DNA of 64,000 nucleotides from Bemisia tabaci. Taxonomy: Eukaryota > Arthropoda > Insecta > Hemiptera > Aleyrodidae. Position numbers and translations under genes: made by a program. Positions 12,461 to 24,020 of the stretch are shown here, piece by piece. Every line of letters starts with the position of its first letter. Position 1 is the stretch's first letter. The notes below the pieces were generated by a model. That model ran no database searches, was not told the origin of the DNA, and saw only the letters and a list, made by a program, of their open reading frames with translations. The DNA lies in assembly GCF_918797505.1 (NCBI RefSeq), contig NC_092794.1:71771345-71835344 (forward strand). The letters are read 5' to 3'.

Positions 12461-12810
12461 TATGAACCTCCATCGAAAGAGTGAAACGCCGCGGAAAACG
12501 CCGTTTCCGCGGTCGCGAAACGGCGAACGGCGTGCGATCTGGCGGCGGCGGTCCCGAATTAAATTAATTACCCCCCGCGATTTCGTTACATGCAGGATGC
12601 CATGCCACAGTATTTTTATTGACGTGAACCATTTCACCGACATGTTTAGTGTTCATTACCAACCACGCGCTGCGGCCGACTGTGGCACTGCGCTATTGGG
12701 CTCTGTTCTGTTCTGTTTCGAGTTATCTTCGACAAGGGACCAACACTCGTAAATTCTCCATCGAGGGCTCCAGCTCCCCGCTCGCTGGTCGCCCGTCGCG
12801 GCAGGGACGT

Positions 12811-13046
12811 CGCTCAGTAGACCGGGTCAATTGGAAAGGTCGGACATGAAATTTTCGACTTAAAATGCAAATTTTGACGTTTGTTTCGTCACATTTTAAA
12901 TTTCAAGGAGCGCTTTCGCAAGAAAATTTCAAAATAAACCAATAGAGCCACTTTTATAACCTCAAAATTTTGTATAAACGGAGTAATAAGCGTTTAAAAT
13001 TTCCAAATTTCGTCCGACCTCTCCTTTTGACCCGATCCACCGTGCG
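12811..13046. mobile_element. F2 MITE copy
   Basis: The left end is diverged (CAGTAGACCGGGTCAATTGG) and the right end reads GACCCGATCCACCGTG. The interior keeps CGTCACATTTTAAATTTC, GTATAAACGGAGTAATAAGC and GTCCGACCTCTCC. Similar words CGTCGCT and CGTCGGCT flank the two ends and may be a decayed target duplication. Confidence 0.7.
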
Positions 13047-13231
13047 TCGGCTCGGACGTCCAAGAGTCAAGCGTTCTTCGCTCGATGCAAGAAACGCCTA
13101 ATTCCAATGGATATAGTTCTGCGGATACGCGCTTTCTTCCTCCTCACTGACCTGCAAGACAGCGTCGACAAGGTCGCCTCAGGTTGCCCCGCGTGCCCGT
13201 CCGAGAGGCGAGGACACCTCTTTGAACAGTC

Positions 13232-13510
13232 GCCTGCAGGCCGATTATTGAAACTGATAGACAAAGCTATAGACAAATACGACAAAAAGGATTTGGAGGG
13301 ATCCTATTGGTGGAAGCGGGTGGTGGCAATGAACATAGGAGGCAAGTAGTGGACTAACTAACGGCAACCCACCGAAGACCCGACAGTTAGTCCATCATTT
13401 TCTTCCTTAGTCTATAAGAACCAACCATGTCCACCAATAGGATCGCTCCATACTCCCTATGTCTTCCTTGTCTATAGCTTTGTCTATCAGTTTCAATAAT
13501 CGGCCCGCTG
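13232..13510. mobile_element. F7 MITE copy
   Basis: The left end GGCCGATTATTGAAACTGAT, continuing AGACAAAGC, is matched on the right by GCTTTGTCTATCAGTTTC and AATAATCGGCC. Further in, GATCCTATTGGTGGA is matched by TCCACCAATAGGATCG, and GGACTAACTA by GTTAGTCC near the centre. The whole 275-bp unit is therefore almost one hairpin. A second copy lies at 38824-39100 and a fragment at 28142. Confidence 0.75.
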
Positions 13511-13539
13511 CTTGGGCTCTGTTTTAGCCACGCTCGAAT

Positions 13540-13735
13540 ACGGAAAAAAATGAAATTGCTGGTGTAACTTTGTAGTTAAAAAGTGTCCGACGTGGTTAAT
13601 GTAGATTTTCCGATAAAAAAACGATGATTTAACCACAAATTAGTTGTCATCTATCGTGAAATGTACATTTGAAACATGTCGGGCGTATTTTTTAACTACA
13701 AAGTTGTTAAATCAGCAATTTCTTTTTTTTTCCGT
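13540..13735. repeat. Palindromic element, single copy
   Basis: ACGGAAAAAAATGAAATTGC and AACTTTGTAGTTAAAAAGTG on the left are matched by TTTTTTAACTACAAAGTTG and GCAATTTC with a T run and CCGT on the right. The arms are about 60 bp. The ACGGAAAAAAA terminus resembles the TA-flanked element at 53341, so the two may share a superfamily. Confidence 0.6.
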
Positions 13736-14749
13736 GAACTGGAAGAATTCGCCGGGTTTGAATTCGGATGTTGGTTGGACACAACTCAAAATCCAACCTT
13801 CAAAAGTCAAGGGTACCTCAAAGTGGGTACCCAGGAAGGAATCACCGTTTTAATGTCATTGCGCAGCTGCGTAGATTTCATTAAATTAGACTGTATTGCA
13901 CTACAAGGAATTGATTCTTTTCTTTCTTTGACGCCTTGATTTAGCACAAGGAAAATATTTACGGTGCCGAAAAACAAGTTTTTAAGGACACTTGAAAGGT
14001 CCACGTTCGAACAGATGCGTTAACTTCAATGACCTTTATGAAAACTGACTCTCTTTAATGAAAATTCAGTATTTTTGAGTTACCAAGTTGGTGTGTTTTT
14101 GTTCCTATTGCTTCATTTTACAATTGACTCAAACTGCATTTATTTAAAATCTCGCAAATTTTCATGGGAAAGCACCCCGGAATCCTCCTCTCCTACCCCC
14201 TTTTCGTCCCTTACTTTTTAAAGTGTTTGGATCCGTCAATGTACCATACCTTTCCGAAGAATAGGGTAGCCCTGACGCATGCATGCATACCCAACCCTTG
14301 TGCAACAATCCAGCACAGACATTCCCATCCCTTAGCTCTGAGCAGTCTTTTTTTCCACTCCCACCCTAATTCCATGCGTATGTAAATGCACTGCCCAAAT
14401 AATTCTCCACCCCAGATAAGCAATTATCACTGCCCTCCATGCGCAATGCGCACACCTTGCTTTCCCTCCTTCCCACGCGTAGCTTTCTCGAGCACCTCCC
14501 CCGCTCAACAAGTAGATTACTCAATAAAAACATTTTGACAGGTACATCGGTGATCCCTATCTCGATGCATGCACAAAACAAAGAAACCCCATAAGAATGA
14601 CGACACATATTGGTTCGTTCCCGCGTCCAGCTGGCGGGTCCCCCTCAGATTTTCCAGCCCTCTTCGTATCTCGCACACCACGGCTCGTCACGAAAAGATC
14701 GTCGCGATACGCCAGCGTTGCCGAAGTTCCTGAAAAAACCCGGACGTTT
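13736..14749. other. No recognisable feature
   Basis: AT-rich DNA with pyrimidine-rich stretches at 14180-14370. No gene or repeat was recognised. Confidence 0.45.
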
Positions 14750-15002
14750 CTGCCGTGCTAAGGAAAAACGCCGTATGAACATTTGATAGTTGCCAAATTT
14801 CCCTTGATAAGACATGTATTTTTGACGATATTTATGCACATTTTTCTTTTAAATTTTCAGATATTGTAGATGAAACTGCGTACAAAATAGTCTGAAAATT
14901 TTGGCGGAACATATTCACAATTTTCCTAGTAAATTCGGTTTTTATTGAAGGAAACTCGGCAACGTCTGAAGGCTCATATGGCGTTTTTCCTTACCACGGC
15001 AG
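14750..15002. mobile_element. F1 MITE copy
   Basis: Starts CTGCCGTGCTAAGGAAAAAC and ends TTACCACGGCAG, 253 bp, with the internal motifs TTGCCAAATTTCCCTTGAT and CTCGGCAACGTCTGAAGGC. The flanking 4-mers do not match exactly, so the target duplication has decayed. Confidence 0.8.
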
Positions 15003-15460
15003 ATGTAGGTACGGTGTTCGATGAAAAATTCGAGACGCGCACGATGATCTGGCAAGTTTATAAGGGCTGGTAGCCAGATCGGACGACGGAATATGTTTTT
15101 CAGGAAGAGGGAGGAGGGTTGATGGTTCACGTTGTGGCACGTATGGGGACGGCGCAACACAATGCACACACCCGAACCGATCCAACCGCCCCCTTCGCCT
15201 CGGGTTGTTCACCCTGGAAAACCACCGGAGATCCTAATCGTCGCTTCGCATCAATTGTTTTCAATTACCGGGCAAGACCTTTACAGAAAGTTTATCGGGA
15301 TGATGGCTTCATACTCAATTCTCCCGGTAGGCTGTCTAAAAATTAAGATTTCAAACTCTGGACAGCTGGAGACGGAATACGTCCCGCCCTAGAGTTTCTC
15401 CACCGTCTTGAGTCGACGTAAGCAATGACCGAAGAGCAGTGGCCAGGCGTGAAAGTTCGA
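15003..15460. other. No recognisable feature
   Basis: Open frames overlap on both strands at 14991-15392 without a recognisable domain. Confidence 0.4.
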
Positions 15461-15718
15461 TTGGATCGCGTTAAACAGAAAGGAACCAAGCCACATCAGC
15501 TGTTGCCAAATTTAACTGGGCAATTTAATTTTGTACATGAAAGCGGTTGTGTGGATTTTTGTGCGAATTTCAGTGAATTATCTAGATAGTGAGAAGCAAA
15601 TTCCTCAACATTTTCAAAGGAATCCGCACAAACGTTTTCTCGTAAAAAATTAAATTGCCTACTTAAATTTGGCAATAGCTGATGTGGCTTGGTTCCTTTC
15701 TGTTAAACGCGGTCCGAT
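15461..15718. repeat. Long inverted repeat, probable MITE
   Basis: The left arm contains CAGAAAGGAACCAAGCCACA and TCAGCTGTTGCCAAATTTAA. The right arm has the complement: TTAAATTTGGCAATAGCTG, then TGTGGCTTGGTTCCTTTCTG. The arms are about 55 bp and extend to GGATCGCG and CGCGGTCC at the ends. Only one copy was seen here. Confidence 0.7.
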
Positions 15719-15739
15719 TATCGTTATTTACCCATTTGA

Positions 15740-16020
15740 CCCTATGGTGAAGAATCGATTATAAAGGTATTCGCTGCGAACACCCTGTTTGTCGATCTTT
15801 TTTCAAAGGTTCAAATGGCAGATCGATCGATATATCGCAAAGCACGCCACGCCACTGCCGAAGAGCCAAGTGGCTATCGATATTTTTCCTATTTGAGACT
15901 CTGGTAATGAGTCGATTAGGAAGGTATACGTGTATTTCGATATTCGATCCTTTTCCATAGGTTTAAAGTACAGATCACTCGATTCTTCGCAAAGCAAGAC
16001 ACGCCACCGGACTGACTGAA
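15740..16020. repeat. Diverged tandem duplication, ~170-bp unit x2
   Basis: The order CGATTA, AAGGTAT, CGATC, TTTC, AGGTT, A(A/C)AG, TCGCAAAGCA and CACGCCAC at 15750-15855 recurs at 15910-16015. The two units differ by many substitutions, so the duplication is old. Confidence 0.5.
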
Positions 16021-16194
16021 AGGATTCCATCATCTTTTTGGACAACGAGGCGTGGTTGCCGAATGTATACATTTTTTTTATGGAATGAGGAGACTCAAAG
16101 TATGTAATAAGATACACTCAGTGCTTTCTCTCATATTTTTTAATCAGGGACGCTTTGAAAAAAGAGTTTTTCTTTATCCCTTTCTTGCGCTTGA

Positions 16195-16262
16195 AGGATT
16201 GATGCATATCCATAGGTTCAAATGGAAAAAAACAATGTTGTCATTTTGCTGGATCTGCTAAT
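16195..16262. mobile_element. F6 MITE, right half only
   Basis: CATAGGTTCAAATGGA, AACAATGTTGTC and TTTGCTGGATCTGC match the right half of F6. No left half lies at the expected distance, so this is a truncated copy. Confidence 0.5.
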
Positions 16263-17203
16263 GGTAAAAAAAATGACCGATAAAGCCGATCTGCCACAAC
16301 TCTGACCCACCTTGTGCTTATCTTTTTCAGTCAACAAACACAAGTTTTCAACCGCAAAAATTGGGTCAAAAACCGGGAAAACCTGGTTACGGCCATTTCG
16401 GCAATCCCAGGCATCAATTTTAGGGGAAGGGCGGCATGTTCCTGGGGAAGGGGGGGGGGATACCAAACCTGAACAAATCTCACAAAACATCTTACAATTC
16501 AAACAAATTCACCAAAATTGACCCACAATAAGTTGAACCAAAAAAATTCAGGGGCACGTCCCCGCCCCGAGGGGTTTGTTAAAATAACCGAGAGACTCCA
16601 AATTAATGGGTGAAAGGTGAACCATCTGCCCTTTTACGTGTGTAGTGAGTCCTCCTCATGTCCGTTCGACCGGCAACGACGTCCAGCCGAAAATCCACTT
16701 GGCTAAAAGCTAACGAGTGAACCACTCTATGAGCCACGAAATCGGCAAGAAGCCACGCATACGAGGGCTCACGGCAGGATCTCGCGCATCAGCTTTCAAC
16801 GCGGACGGCTTCAAGTACGTAGGCACGTATGAGCGGTGTGCTTCTGGTCTGGCGCAGCGTGCCCTTCATTAACTATAATGATAGCGTGTTTTCGAGCATG
16901 AGCCGCCGAGGCTTGTTGATCACAAACCGAGCACTCTGATTGAGTGCTCCATGCCAGCGTTTCGGTATGTTGAAAACGCTGACCGCTCCCTTCCGGGTCC
17001 TCTCCCGACACCGTTGACTTCCCCGGGGATTTTCAAATTTCCCGCCGCTGGAATGAGGACCCAAGCCGCGGCACGGCAACGCTGGGAAATTATTTGATAA
17101 CTTACGAGGGCCTCGCTCGGTTACCTCAACGAGCGTCTTTAATTAAATCCCCGGCGCGTAGTGGACTCGAATCCTACCATCGGAGGCTCCAGGCCGTGCT
17201 CTG
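16263..17203. other. No gene recognised; short hairpin at 16927-16950
   Basis: GAGCACTC and GAGTGCTC form an 8-bp hairpin at 16927-16950. A G run lies at 16441-16459. No gene or repeat family was recognised. Confidence 0.4.
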
Positions 17204-17207
17204 AGTT

Positions 17208-17460
17208 CTGCCGTGCTAAGGAAAAACGCCGTATGAACATTCGAGAGTTGCCAAATTTCCCTCAACTAAATGTTTATTTTCGAGGAATGTTATGAATATT
17301 TTCCCTTGAAATTTTTAGGGGCTTTAAGTCAAATTACGAACAAAATCATCTGAAAAATTGAAAGGAAAATATTTATAAGTTTACCAGGAAATTTGTGTTT
17401 TGGAAATGTAAATTTGGCAACGCCTGAAGGTTCATACGGCGTTTTTCCTTAGCACGACAG
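17208..17460. mobile_element. F1 MITE copy, TSD AGTT
   Basis: Starts CTGCCGTGCTAAGGAAAAAC and ends CCTTAGCACGACAG, 253 bp. The direct repeat AGTT flanks it at 17204-17207 and 17461-17464. Only 111 bp separate it from the next F1 copy. Confidence 0.85.
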
Positions 17461-17571
17461 AGTTCTCCTTCCAACCTGCTTCAACTTGGAGTCCCTGGGC
17501 ACTGACTGCTTGAAACATGGATCTTTTTTAGGGCCAAAGGAGGCAGCCAATCTCGTACACAACACATTGCT

Positions 17572-17824
17572 CTGCCGTGCTAAGGAAGAACGCCGTATGA
17601 GCCTTCAGACGTTGCCATTTCTTCTTCAATAGATAACGAATTTACCGGGAAAATTGTCAGCATTATTCCTCAAATCTTTCAGACAATTTTGCCCGCAATT
17701 TAATCTAAAATATCTAAAAATTTCAAGGAAAAATGAGCATAATTTTCCTAAAAAATACATGTTTTATCCGGAGAAATTTGGCAACTCTCGAATGTTCATA
17801 CGGCGTTCTTCCTTGGCACGGCAG
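17572..17824. mobile_element. F1 MITE copy, TSD TGCT
   Basis: Starts CTGCCGTGCTAAGGAAGAAC and ends CCTTGGCACGGCAG, 253 bp. TGCT flanks it at 17568-17571 and 17825-17828. Together with the copy at 17208 it forms a tight pair of independent insertions with different target sites. Confidence 0.85.
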
Positions 17825-18176
17825 TGCTGCAAACTTTAATATGTTAAAGTCAAATCAATATGGCCGACAATTTTTAAAATGAGTCTTCTCCTACAAAAAA
17901 TGCGATAAAATCGAAATATAACACGTGCTTTGATAATTTTTTTTATTTTATCTACAGCTACTTTCGCGGTAATGACACGTTTTTCTGGAGAATTTGAGTT
18001 GCTGAGCTGAGCTGAGTTGCTTGAGGGCTGGCTGCCCTTTTGAGGCCTAAGAACTTCATGAGATCATTTAATCTGATCTCCAAAATCATGGACTTGTTCA
18101 CATCTGTTCCATCTGTATCTATACATTCTATTCAGGTGCGCTGCACCCTCTCGGATGAGACGAGAGGCTATGTCCA

Positions 18177-18296
18177 TTTAGACGTCTTTCTACCAATCAC
18201 AACTATGTGCAGGTGGGGAAGAAGGGGAGTGCTCTTTGGTAGAGGGCCGTAAGAATGAATGGGAAATATAAAGCGCCAGTGCCATCAGTAGATTGT
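18177..18296. mobile_element. F5-related fragment
   Basis: TTTAGACGTCTTTCTACCA and AACTATGTGCAGG resemble an F5 end. The following GGGCCGTAAGAATGAATGGG and AAGCGCCAGT match the interior of the F5 copy at 30228. The right end is missing, so this is a truncated relative. Confidence 0.5.
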
Positions 18297-19260
18297 TTTA
18301 ACATCATGTAGATGAATACACCGAATCATTTGGCTTTTCACTCGATTTTTGAATCATTCACTATGTCCATAAAAATATCTTTAGCTTCAAAAATTAATTT
18401 TGTTTCCAATATGTGGTACGGTGTTTAAACCAACGCGGCACAAAAAAGAAGTTTATCTGAAATATAGGAAGCTTCGGCTTGCCTTTATTCGAACAATACC
18501 CAATAATTTTTAAGACTTTCAGTGGACTTTTTCGGGCATTTTCTACTGATAAATTAATAACACTTAGACACAAAAACCGGAGTAATTTATTAAAGATGAT
18601 GCAGAATTTTACGATCCCTCATTTCTTTGATCGATTTGCCCGTGTTTAATTTTCATCCGTAAATATTTGATGAGATGAGATCGGGTGTGCCGATCTGTAA
18701 ACTACCTAAATCAATCGCCAATTATTTCACGAGCAAAATTTAAGGCATTAACGATAAAATAATCAATAGCGCCTTTTTGTTAAAGTTAAGGGCAACGTAA
18801 TTTTAGCTTCTCATTTTTCAATTTAATCACCGGGTTGATTGAATGTATGAAATTATTGAAGGATGCCCCATTTAATTTCGGATGATTTTAATTGAAAACC
18901 ATTAAACGCAGCCGATTGTAGTGATTCAAAATGCCCATTCTGAGCACTGGAAGAACACTAATTAATATATTTTTACGCGTAATTTTTATGGAATGATTGA
19001 TTTAGTTAATAGCATATGAAAATCTCCCGGGATTTCACGAATTAAAAATGGTTTGTTTTCCTCATTTCATGTTTAACTCGCAATTTGCAGCATAGCGAAC
19101 CGAAACGCGCAGTCCTTTTTTCATTATCGGTAGGTATCTATATCAAAGGAAATGAAAATCACCGTAGGACGAATAAATTGTACCAATTTAACCTTCCGAG
19201 GGGTTTGTAACATTGAAATAATGAGCTGAACATTGCGTTTAGTTGGATGTAAAGTACAGA
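18297..19260. other. AT-rich, TAAT-rich unique sequence
   Basis: About 900 bp without any of the repeat families and with many ATTA/TAAT words (for example around 18580-19030). This composition is common in regulatory DNA bound by homeodomain proteins, but it is also expected by chance in AT-rich DNA. No promoter or transcript can be supported. Confidence 0.25.
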
Positions 19261-19415
19261 GGCGGATCCAGGAATTTGGCAACACTGGCTTTCTTCCATT
19301 TAAACCTATGCTAAAGAATCGATTCTTGGGGGAGCACCTGGCCCCTCCGAGAATCGATACATTTCCATAGGTTTAAATGGAGAATAGACAATGTTGCCAA
19401 TTCGCTGGATCCAAG
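19261..19415. mobile_element. F6 MITE copy
   Basis: Begins GGCGGATCCAGGAATTTGGC and ends TTGCCAATTCGCTGGATCC, with the central CGATTCTTGGGGGAGC and GAATCGATAC pair. It is about 155 bp. The right terminal bases (AAGTG in place of GCC) have decayed. Confidence 0.65.
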
Positions 19416-20119
19416 TGACCTAAGAGGATTAAAAATCAGTGGCATTTTTCTCAGACCTTATAGTCCAGCATGGACTTTTAACTCGGTATGAAGTTGACTG
19501 AGACCTTTTAAGTGACCGTCTAGCTTTATTCTATTTGGAATGGAATCGAATTAACATAGTTTGAAATAAGAAAGGGGAGGGCACATTCCAACTCACTGGC
19601 TATATGCTTAGCTACTCAGAGAAACGTCCTTCTTTCCACTCTTTAAATCTTGTTTCTCGGCCTTCAGTAACTTTTGCTAATTTTCTAACTTTCCCTCTCC
19701 ATTCGAGCGTTTTCTCACGTTTTCAGTCGTTAAGTTTTCACTTCAAAATTAAGGGATGCTAAGGGCCTATGGGACTTAATAGTTTCGCCACTTTGGGAAA
19801 GTAGGGTAGTTTACTCAAGGCACGTAAATCGATTTTCGGAGCCTTTAACATTTCCTTTCATTGGAAGAAAATCCTTATTTTTACTTCGCCTATAGCTCTT
19901 TCCTCGTTGATTCAGAAAATGTAATTTTATAATTTGCTCTCATGACATAAGAAACAGTAAAAAGGAAGAGTGCAATGAACTACGTGGAAAAATTGACACA
20001 CCTAACGTATTGCGTTAGTATGGGCCAAATGAGGGGCTTGGAGGACAAGGCGCATAAATGCAAGAAACACAATTTAATGACCCATTGAGGTTCAAATCCG
20101 AAGCGTTGCTTGCACGGTA
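19416..20119. other. No gene; fragment of a repeat at 20035-20066
   Basis: Positions 20035-20066 carry TGAGGGGCTTGGAGGACAAG followed by GCGCATAAATGCA, which matches one arm of the inverted repeat at 27264-27518. The rest is unrecognised. Confidence 0.45.
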
Positions 20120-20380
20120 CAACCGTGCTAAGGAAGAAAGAAGTATGAATATTCGAGAGTTGCCAATTTTTTCTTGATAAAACATGTATTTTTGACAACA
20201 TTCATACGTGTTTTTCCTTGAAATTTTCATTTTTTTTTTTTTTTTAGATTGAATTGCGTACAAAATTGTCTAAAAATTTTGGAAAATAATATTCACAATT
20301 TTCCCAGTGAATTCGGTTGTTATCGGAGGAAACTTGGCAACGCCTGAAGGCTCATACGGCGTTCTTTCTTAGCACGTCAG
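20120..20380. mobile_element. F1 MITE copy
   Basis: The left end is diverged (CAACCGTGCTAAGGAAGAAA); the right end reads CTTTCTTAGCACGTCAG. The flanks GGTA and AGTA agree at three of four bases. The 260-bp length includes a T run of about 16 at 20230-20245 in the middle. Confidence 0.75.
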
Positions 20381-20648
20381 AGTAAGGCTACCGTCCTCAG
20401 TTTTTACTAGCTTTTTACTAACGAAATGTTTCATTACCAAGAAGTCAATTTTCCATTTATCCGTCTGAATTCTAAAATAACTGTTGCACACCATTGAGAA
20501 CTCGAATTTTTAAATGAAGCATCGTGGTAATCAGGATTTCCCGTAATAGAACAGTATGTGTAGAAAAAAAAAAGGAAAATTCAAACTCTTGATTGGAGTT
20601 ACGGTAGCAGAAGGTGAAATCGGCAGCGGCCGGCAGCGCGGCGTTGCG

Positions 20649-20886
20649 TCGCAAAGTGGATCGAGTCAATACCAGAGGTCGGACATAATTAGATAGCTCT
20701 AAACGATTAGACTCCGTTCATACAAAACTTTCAGGTTTTGAAAGTAGTTGCATTGGTTTTCTCGTGAAATTTCTTTTGAAAAGCAACCCTTGAAATTTAA
20801 AATGTGGCGAAATAAACATCAAACTTTGCAGTTTTGGTCAAAAATTTCATGTCCAACCTCGCTGACTGACTTGACCCGATGTGCGT
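20649..20886. mobile_element. F2 MITE copy, reverse orientation
   Basis: The interior runs in the opposite order to the copy at 591. AACGATTAGACTCCGTTC, GGTTTTCTCGTGAAATTTC and AAATTTCATGTCCAACCTC occur between GTGGATCGAGTCAAT and TTGACCCGATGTGCG. Confidence 0.7.
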
Positions 20887-20895
20887 CGGCCAGTG

Positions 20896-21135
20896 GTGCC
20901 CAGTGGATCAAGTCAATTAGAGGTCGGACATGAAATTTCTGGCTAAAACTGCCAATTTCGATGTTTATTTCGTCACATTTTAAATTTCAAGGGGTGCGTT
21001 CGGACGAAAATTTCACGCGAAAACCAATGGAACCATGCACTATCACAACTTCAAAAACTTGTATAAACAGAGTTATCAGCGTTTAAAGTTTCCAACTTTT
21101 GTGAGACCTCTCCCATTGACTCGATCCAAATTGTG
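20896..21135. mobile_element. F2 MITE copy
   Basis: Starts CAGTGGATCAAGTCAATTAG and ends CCCATTGACTCGATCCAAAT, with the family interior in forward order. It lies about 10 bp from the preceding F2 copy and in opposite orientation, a pairing that also occurs at 59122-59596. Confidence 0.7.
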
Positions 21136-21151
21136 GCTGTGCGCGCCCGTT

Positions 21152-21404
21152 CTGCAATGCTAAGAAAGAACGCCGTGCGAACATTCAAGAGTTGCCAAAC
21201 TTCCCTTGATAAAACATGTATTTTCGACAACATTCATGCATATTTTTCGTTGAAATTTTCAGCTATTTCAGATTAATTTGCATAAAAAATTGTCCGGAAA
21301 TTTTGGCAAATAATATTCACAATTTTCCCAGTAACTCCGGTTTTTATCGGAGGAAACTTGGCAACGCCTGAAGGCTCATACGACGTTCTTCCTTAGCACG
21401 GGAG
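21152..21404. mobile_element. F1 MITE copy, TSD CGTT
   Basis: Starts CTGCAATGCTAAGAAAGAAC and ends CTTCCTTAGCACGGGAG, 253 bp. The direct repeat CGTT flanks it at 21148-21151 and 21405-21408. The terminal bases have a few substitutions although the target duplication is intact. Confidence 0.82.
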
Positions 21405-21778
21405 CGTTGGAGGAGCGAGCGTGGGGCGTGGGTGTGCGGCGGGTAATCTACCCGAGATCAAACAAGATGCACAGGCGGATCCAATCCCGTGGGCACTCGG
21501 TTGCGCGCCCGCTTTCCTTTTGTTTCGGAACTTGTTTGTTTTCTTACTAATTGTAGCTTAAACCTGTCATTATTCGCCGCGGCTAGGAAATGGACGTTCT
21601 CACTTTATTTGTGGATCTGCCTCCCTTTCAGCGGTGCGTGCCAACTTCAAGACTTTAACCGGCATGCCAAGTCGGGTGTCCACTGTAATATCAAGGGAAG
21701 CCAGAAGCGCCAGTCACACCTACATGCAGGAGAGTTTTGAAGAATACTTACGTGGAATTATGTATGATTGGTTACACA
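21405..21778. other. No recognisable feature
   Basis: Mixed-composition DNA with short open frames and no recognised repeat or gene. Confidence 0.4.
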
Positions 21779-22003
21779 TGGACGTCTTTCTGTTAAACGG
21801 AACTAAGCGCAAATCTTATAGTTCCTTTTGAGGATTTTAGAACCCCGGATAGCGCATTCTGTCAAACGGAACTAAGCGCCATGGAAAAGCATTGCGAGTA
21901 TAGGACGGAACGAGCATCGCGTTCCGCGACACCCGCAAATCCAAGGCCCCTTTTTCCTTCATCTCCCGATGGCGCTTAGTTCCGTTTGATAGGAATACGT
22001 CCA
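21779..22003. mobile_element. F5 MITE copy
   Basis: TGGACGTCTTTCTGTTAAAC and GGAACTAAGCGC on the left are matched by GCGCTTAGTTCCGTTTGAT and GGAATACGTCCA on the right. A third internal copy of the arm motif, CTGTCAAACGGAACTAAGCG, lies at 21862, so the element contains part of another copy of itself. Confidence 0.7.
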
Positions 22004-22622
22004 TATGTGAGATACTTGAAAAAAAACGAGGGAAAAGGCTAAAAAGAACTCGAGACGTTTTTACTCCAGTCTGAGTCATTTTCAGTCGGAAAATAAATTC
22101 AAAATAGAATACTATAGAATAAAAAACCTCAGGCCCACATGTTGATGGCCGAGATCCGAGAAAATCGGGTTTTTCTCAGGTATTTTTTAATTTTTAACTT
22201 ATTCCCCCACTGAAATTGACCTAGTTTTGTGTCGGAACGTCTCGGGTTTTTAGTACTGTATTTTTAGCCTTGTTTCCTGTTATTCCTCCTTGTTTTTTCA
22301 TGTTACCATTGTCTCGGGCTGTTTTGTAAAACCAATTGTATGTAAGATACTTGCGTGTATGCTATTGGAGCGCACAGTGAACTCCAACGGAGCAGTGCAG
22401 CGTTCCAATGACGCTCAACGCAGGCTGCACACCGTTACCAAACCGAAATTCCCGCCAAACATAAGCTCGTTTTAAATAAAAATAAAAAGACCCAATGCCA
22501 ATTATTGTCGCTCCTCTGACTCAAAGAATGTATCTCAATTTCCACGTGAGCTCTGTCCCCCGTGTAGCTCCACACTTTTTGGGGCTGATGTAAAAGTAGA
22601 GATGTACGCCCGGTCGTCAGAG
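22004..22622. other. No recognisable feature
   Basis: No gene or repeat family was recognised. Confidence 0.4.
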
Positions 22623-23034
22623 CACTGAAAAAAAAATCTCGGTGTATTTACTAAGAAAATGGTAAAATTACCAAGAATTCAGGGTTCTATTTGATCCCAG
22701 TTTTTTCTTGGTAAAATTACCATTTATGGAATTGGTAATTTTACCGAGAAATCTCGGTAAAATTATTGACTTCTCGGTAATTTTACTGGACCCCGGTAAA
22801 AACGCCAATATTTTTTGTCGGCTGTGGTAGAATTACCGAGATAAAATGGCAAAGTTACCGGGAATTGATTACCAATAAAAGTGGTATTCTTACCTGAAAG
22901 AAACAGTAAAAATACCGGTTATTAGGTAAGCTTACAAGTATGTCTTGGTAAAATTACCAATAATTGGTAAAAAAGGTGAGATGGTAAAGGTACCAACGGA
23001 CCTTGGTAAAAACGCCGAGAATTTTTTTTCAGTG
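22623..23034. mobile_element. F4 MITE copy
   Basis: The ends are ACTGAAAAAAAAATCTCGG and CCGAGAATTTTTTTTCAGT. The interior is built from repeated GGTAAAATTACC-like words and their variants, about twenty in 410 bp, so many alternative small hairpins are possible. The flanks GAGC and GAGG agree at three of four bases. It has no coding capacity. Copies also lie at 28297, 39530 and 44336. Confidence 0.8.
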
Positions 23035-23728
23035 AGGGATGTGGACGTGACTGATTTGCCTAACGCTGAAATAATTTCCTCCGATGCCCGATTAATCAGA
23101 GCGAAAACGTAGAAAAAAGGAGAAGTTGGAGGCAGTGCCGCGGGTTTGCATCATTGGGCACAAGTCGCATGTAGCCTGTCACGGCGGACCCATCGATTAT
23201 CAAAGCCGGCGGAGCGGAGTGAGGGAGGGCCAATCTTAGATAACATCATCAACCTCCAATAAATATCATCAACGACTATAACTGCGCACACTTTGATGCA
23301 CGCATCCCGGCTTATTATGCAAGGCCTGCAATTTCGCCGGTGCGCGACGCGAAGCAGCGAAACTGGTTCTTTTTCTCTCTCGTGTTGGCGGGTTCGCGGG
23401 GTCTCCCCCTTTTCGGGCGGGCGCTGGCACCAGTTTTCATCGGCTTGTAAAGGGGGCGCAAGTGAACGAAAGTAAAAGCCGGGGAAAGAATAAATCAGGC
23501 GACGCAATAGCGTAAATCATGGAAAGACACCGGGTCGTGACCAGCGACTTCCCCGCGCTCGGCTCACGGTGAACGGTGGATGTTGGACGGTGGACGTTGG
23601 ACGGTGGATGTTGGACGGTGCATCGGCCGGCCGGCATCCGTCGACGCGCCATCGGGGTGGCTCGGCGCCCAACTATCCTCATACTGCCTGCGAATCTGAC
23701 CGGAGGCCAATGATGAGGCATCCAAGTA
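23035..23728. other. CpG-rich patch with short GGACGGTGGATGTT repeats
   Basis: GC-rich DNA. At 23570-23625 the words GGACGGTGGA and TGTTGGACGG recur four times as a small tandem repeat. Overlapping open frames on both strands have no recognisable domain. Confidence 0.4.
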
Positions 23729-23984
23729 CTGCCGCGCGGAGGAAAAACGCCGTATGACCCTTTAGACGTTGCCACATTTCTTTTAATAAAAACCGAAGTT
23801 ACTGGGCAAATTTTGAATTTTTTTTTTTTTTTCAAATTTTTCAGATGATTTTTTTCCCAATTTGACTTAATATAGCTGAAAATTTCACGAAAAAAATGTG
23901 CTTAACTTTCCTAAGAAATACACGTTTTATCCGGTGAAAGACAACTCTCGAATGTTCATACGGCGTTCTTCCTTAGCACGGCAG
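23729..23984. mobile_element. F1 MITE copy
   Basis: Starts CTGCCGCGCGGAGGAAAAAC and ends TTCCTTAGCACGGCAG. The flanks AGTA and AGTG agree at three of four bases. A T run of about 16 lies in the middle. Confidence 0.8.
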
Positions 23985-24020
23985 AGTGGGAGGCTTGCCT
24001 TCTTCCTTTTAATTCTCCAG

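Noticed and set aside
17161..17190. tRNA-like word TCGAATCC
   Set aside because: No acceptor, D-arm or anticodon stem could be paired at the right distances.
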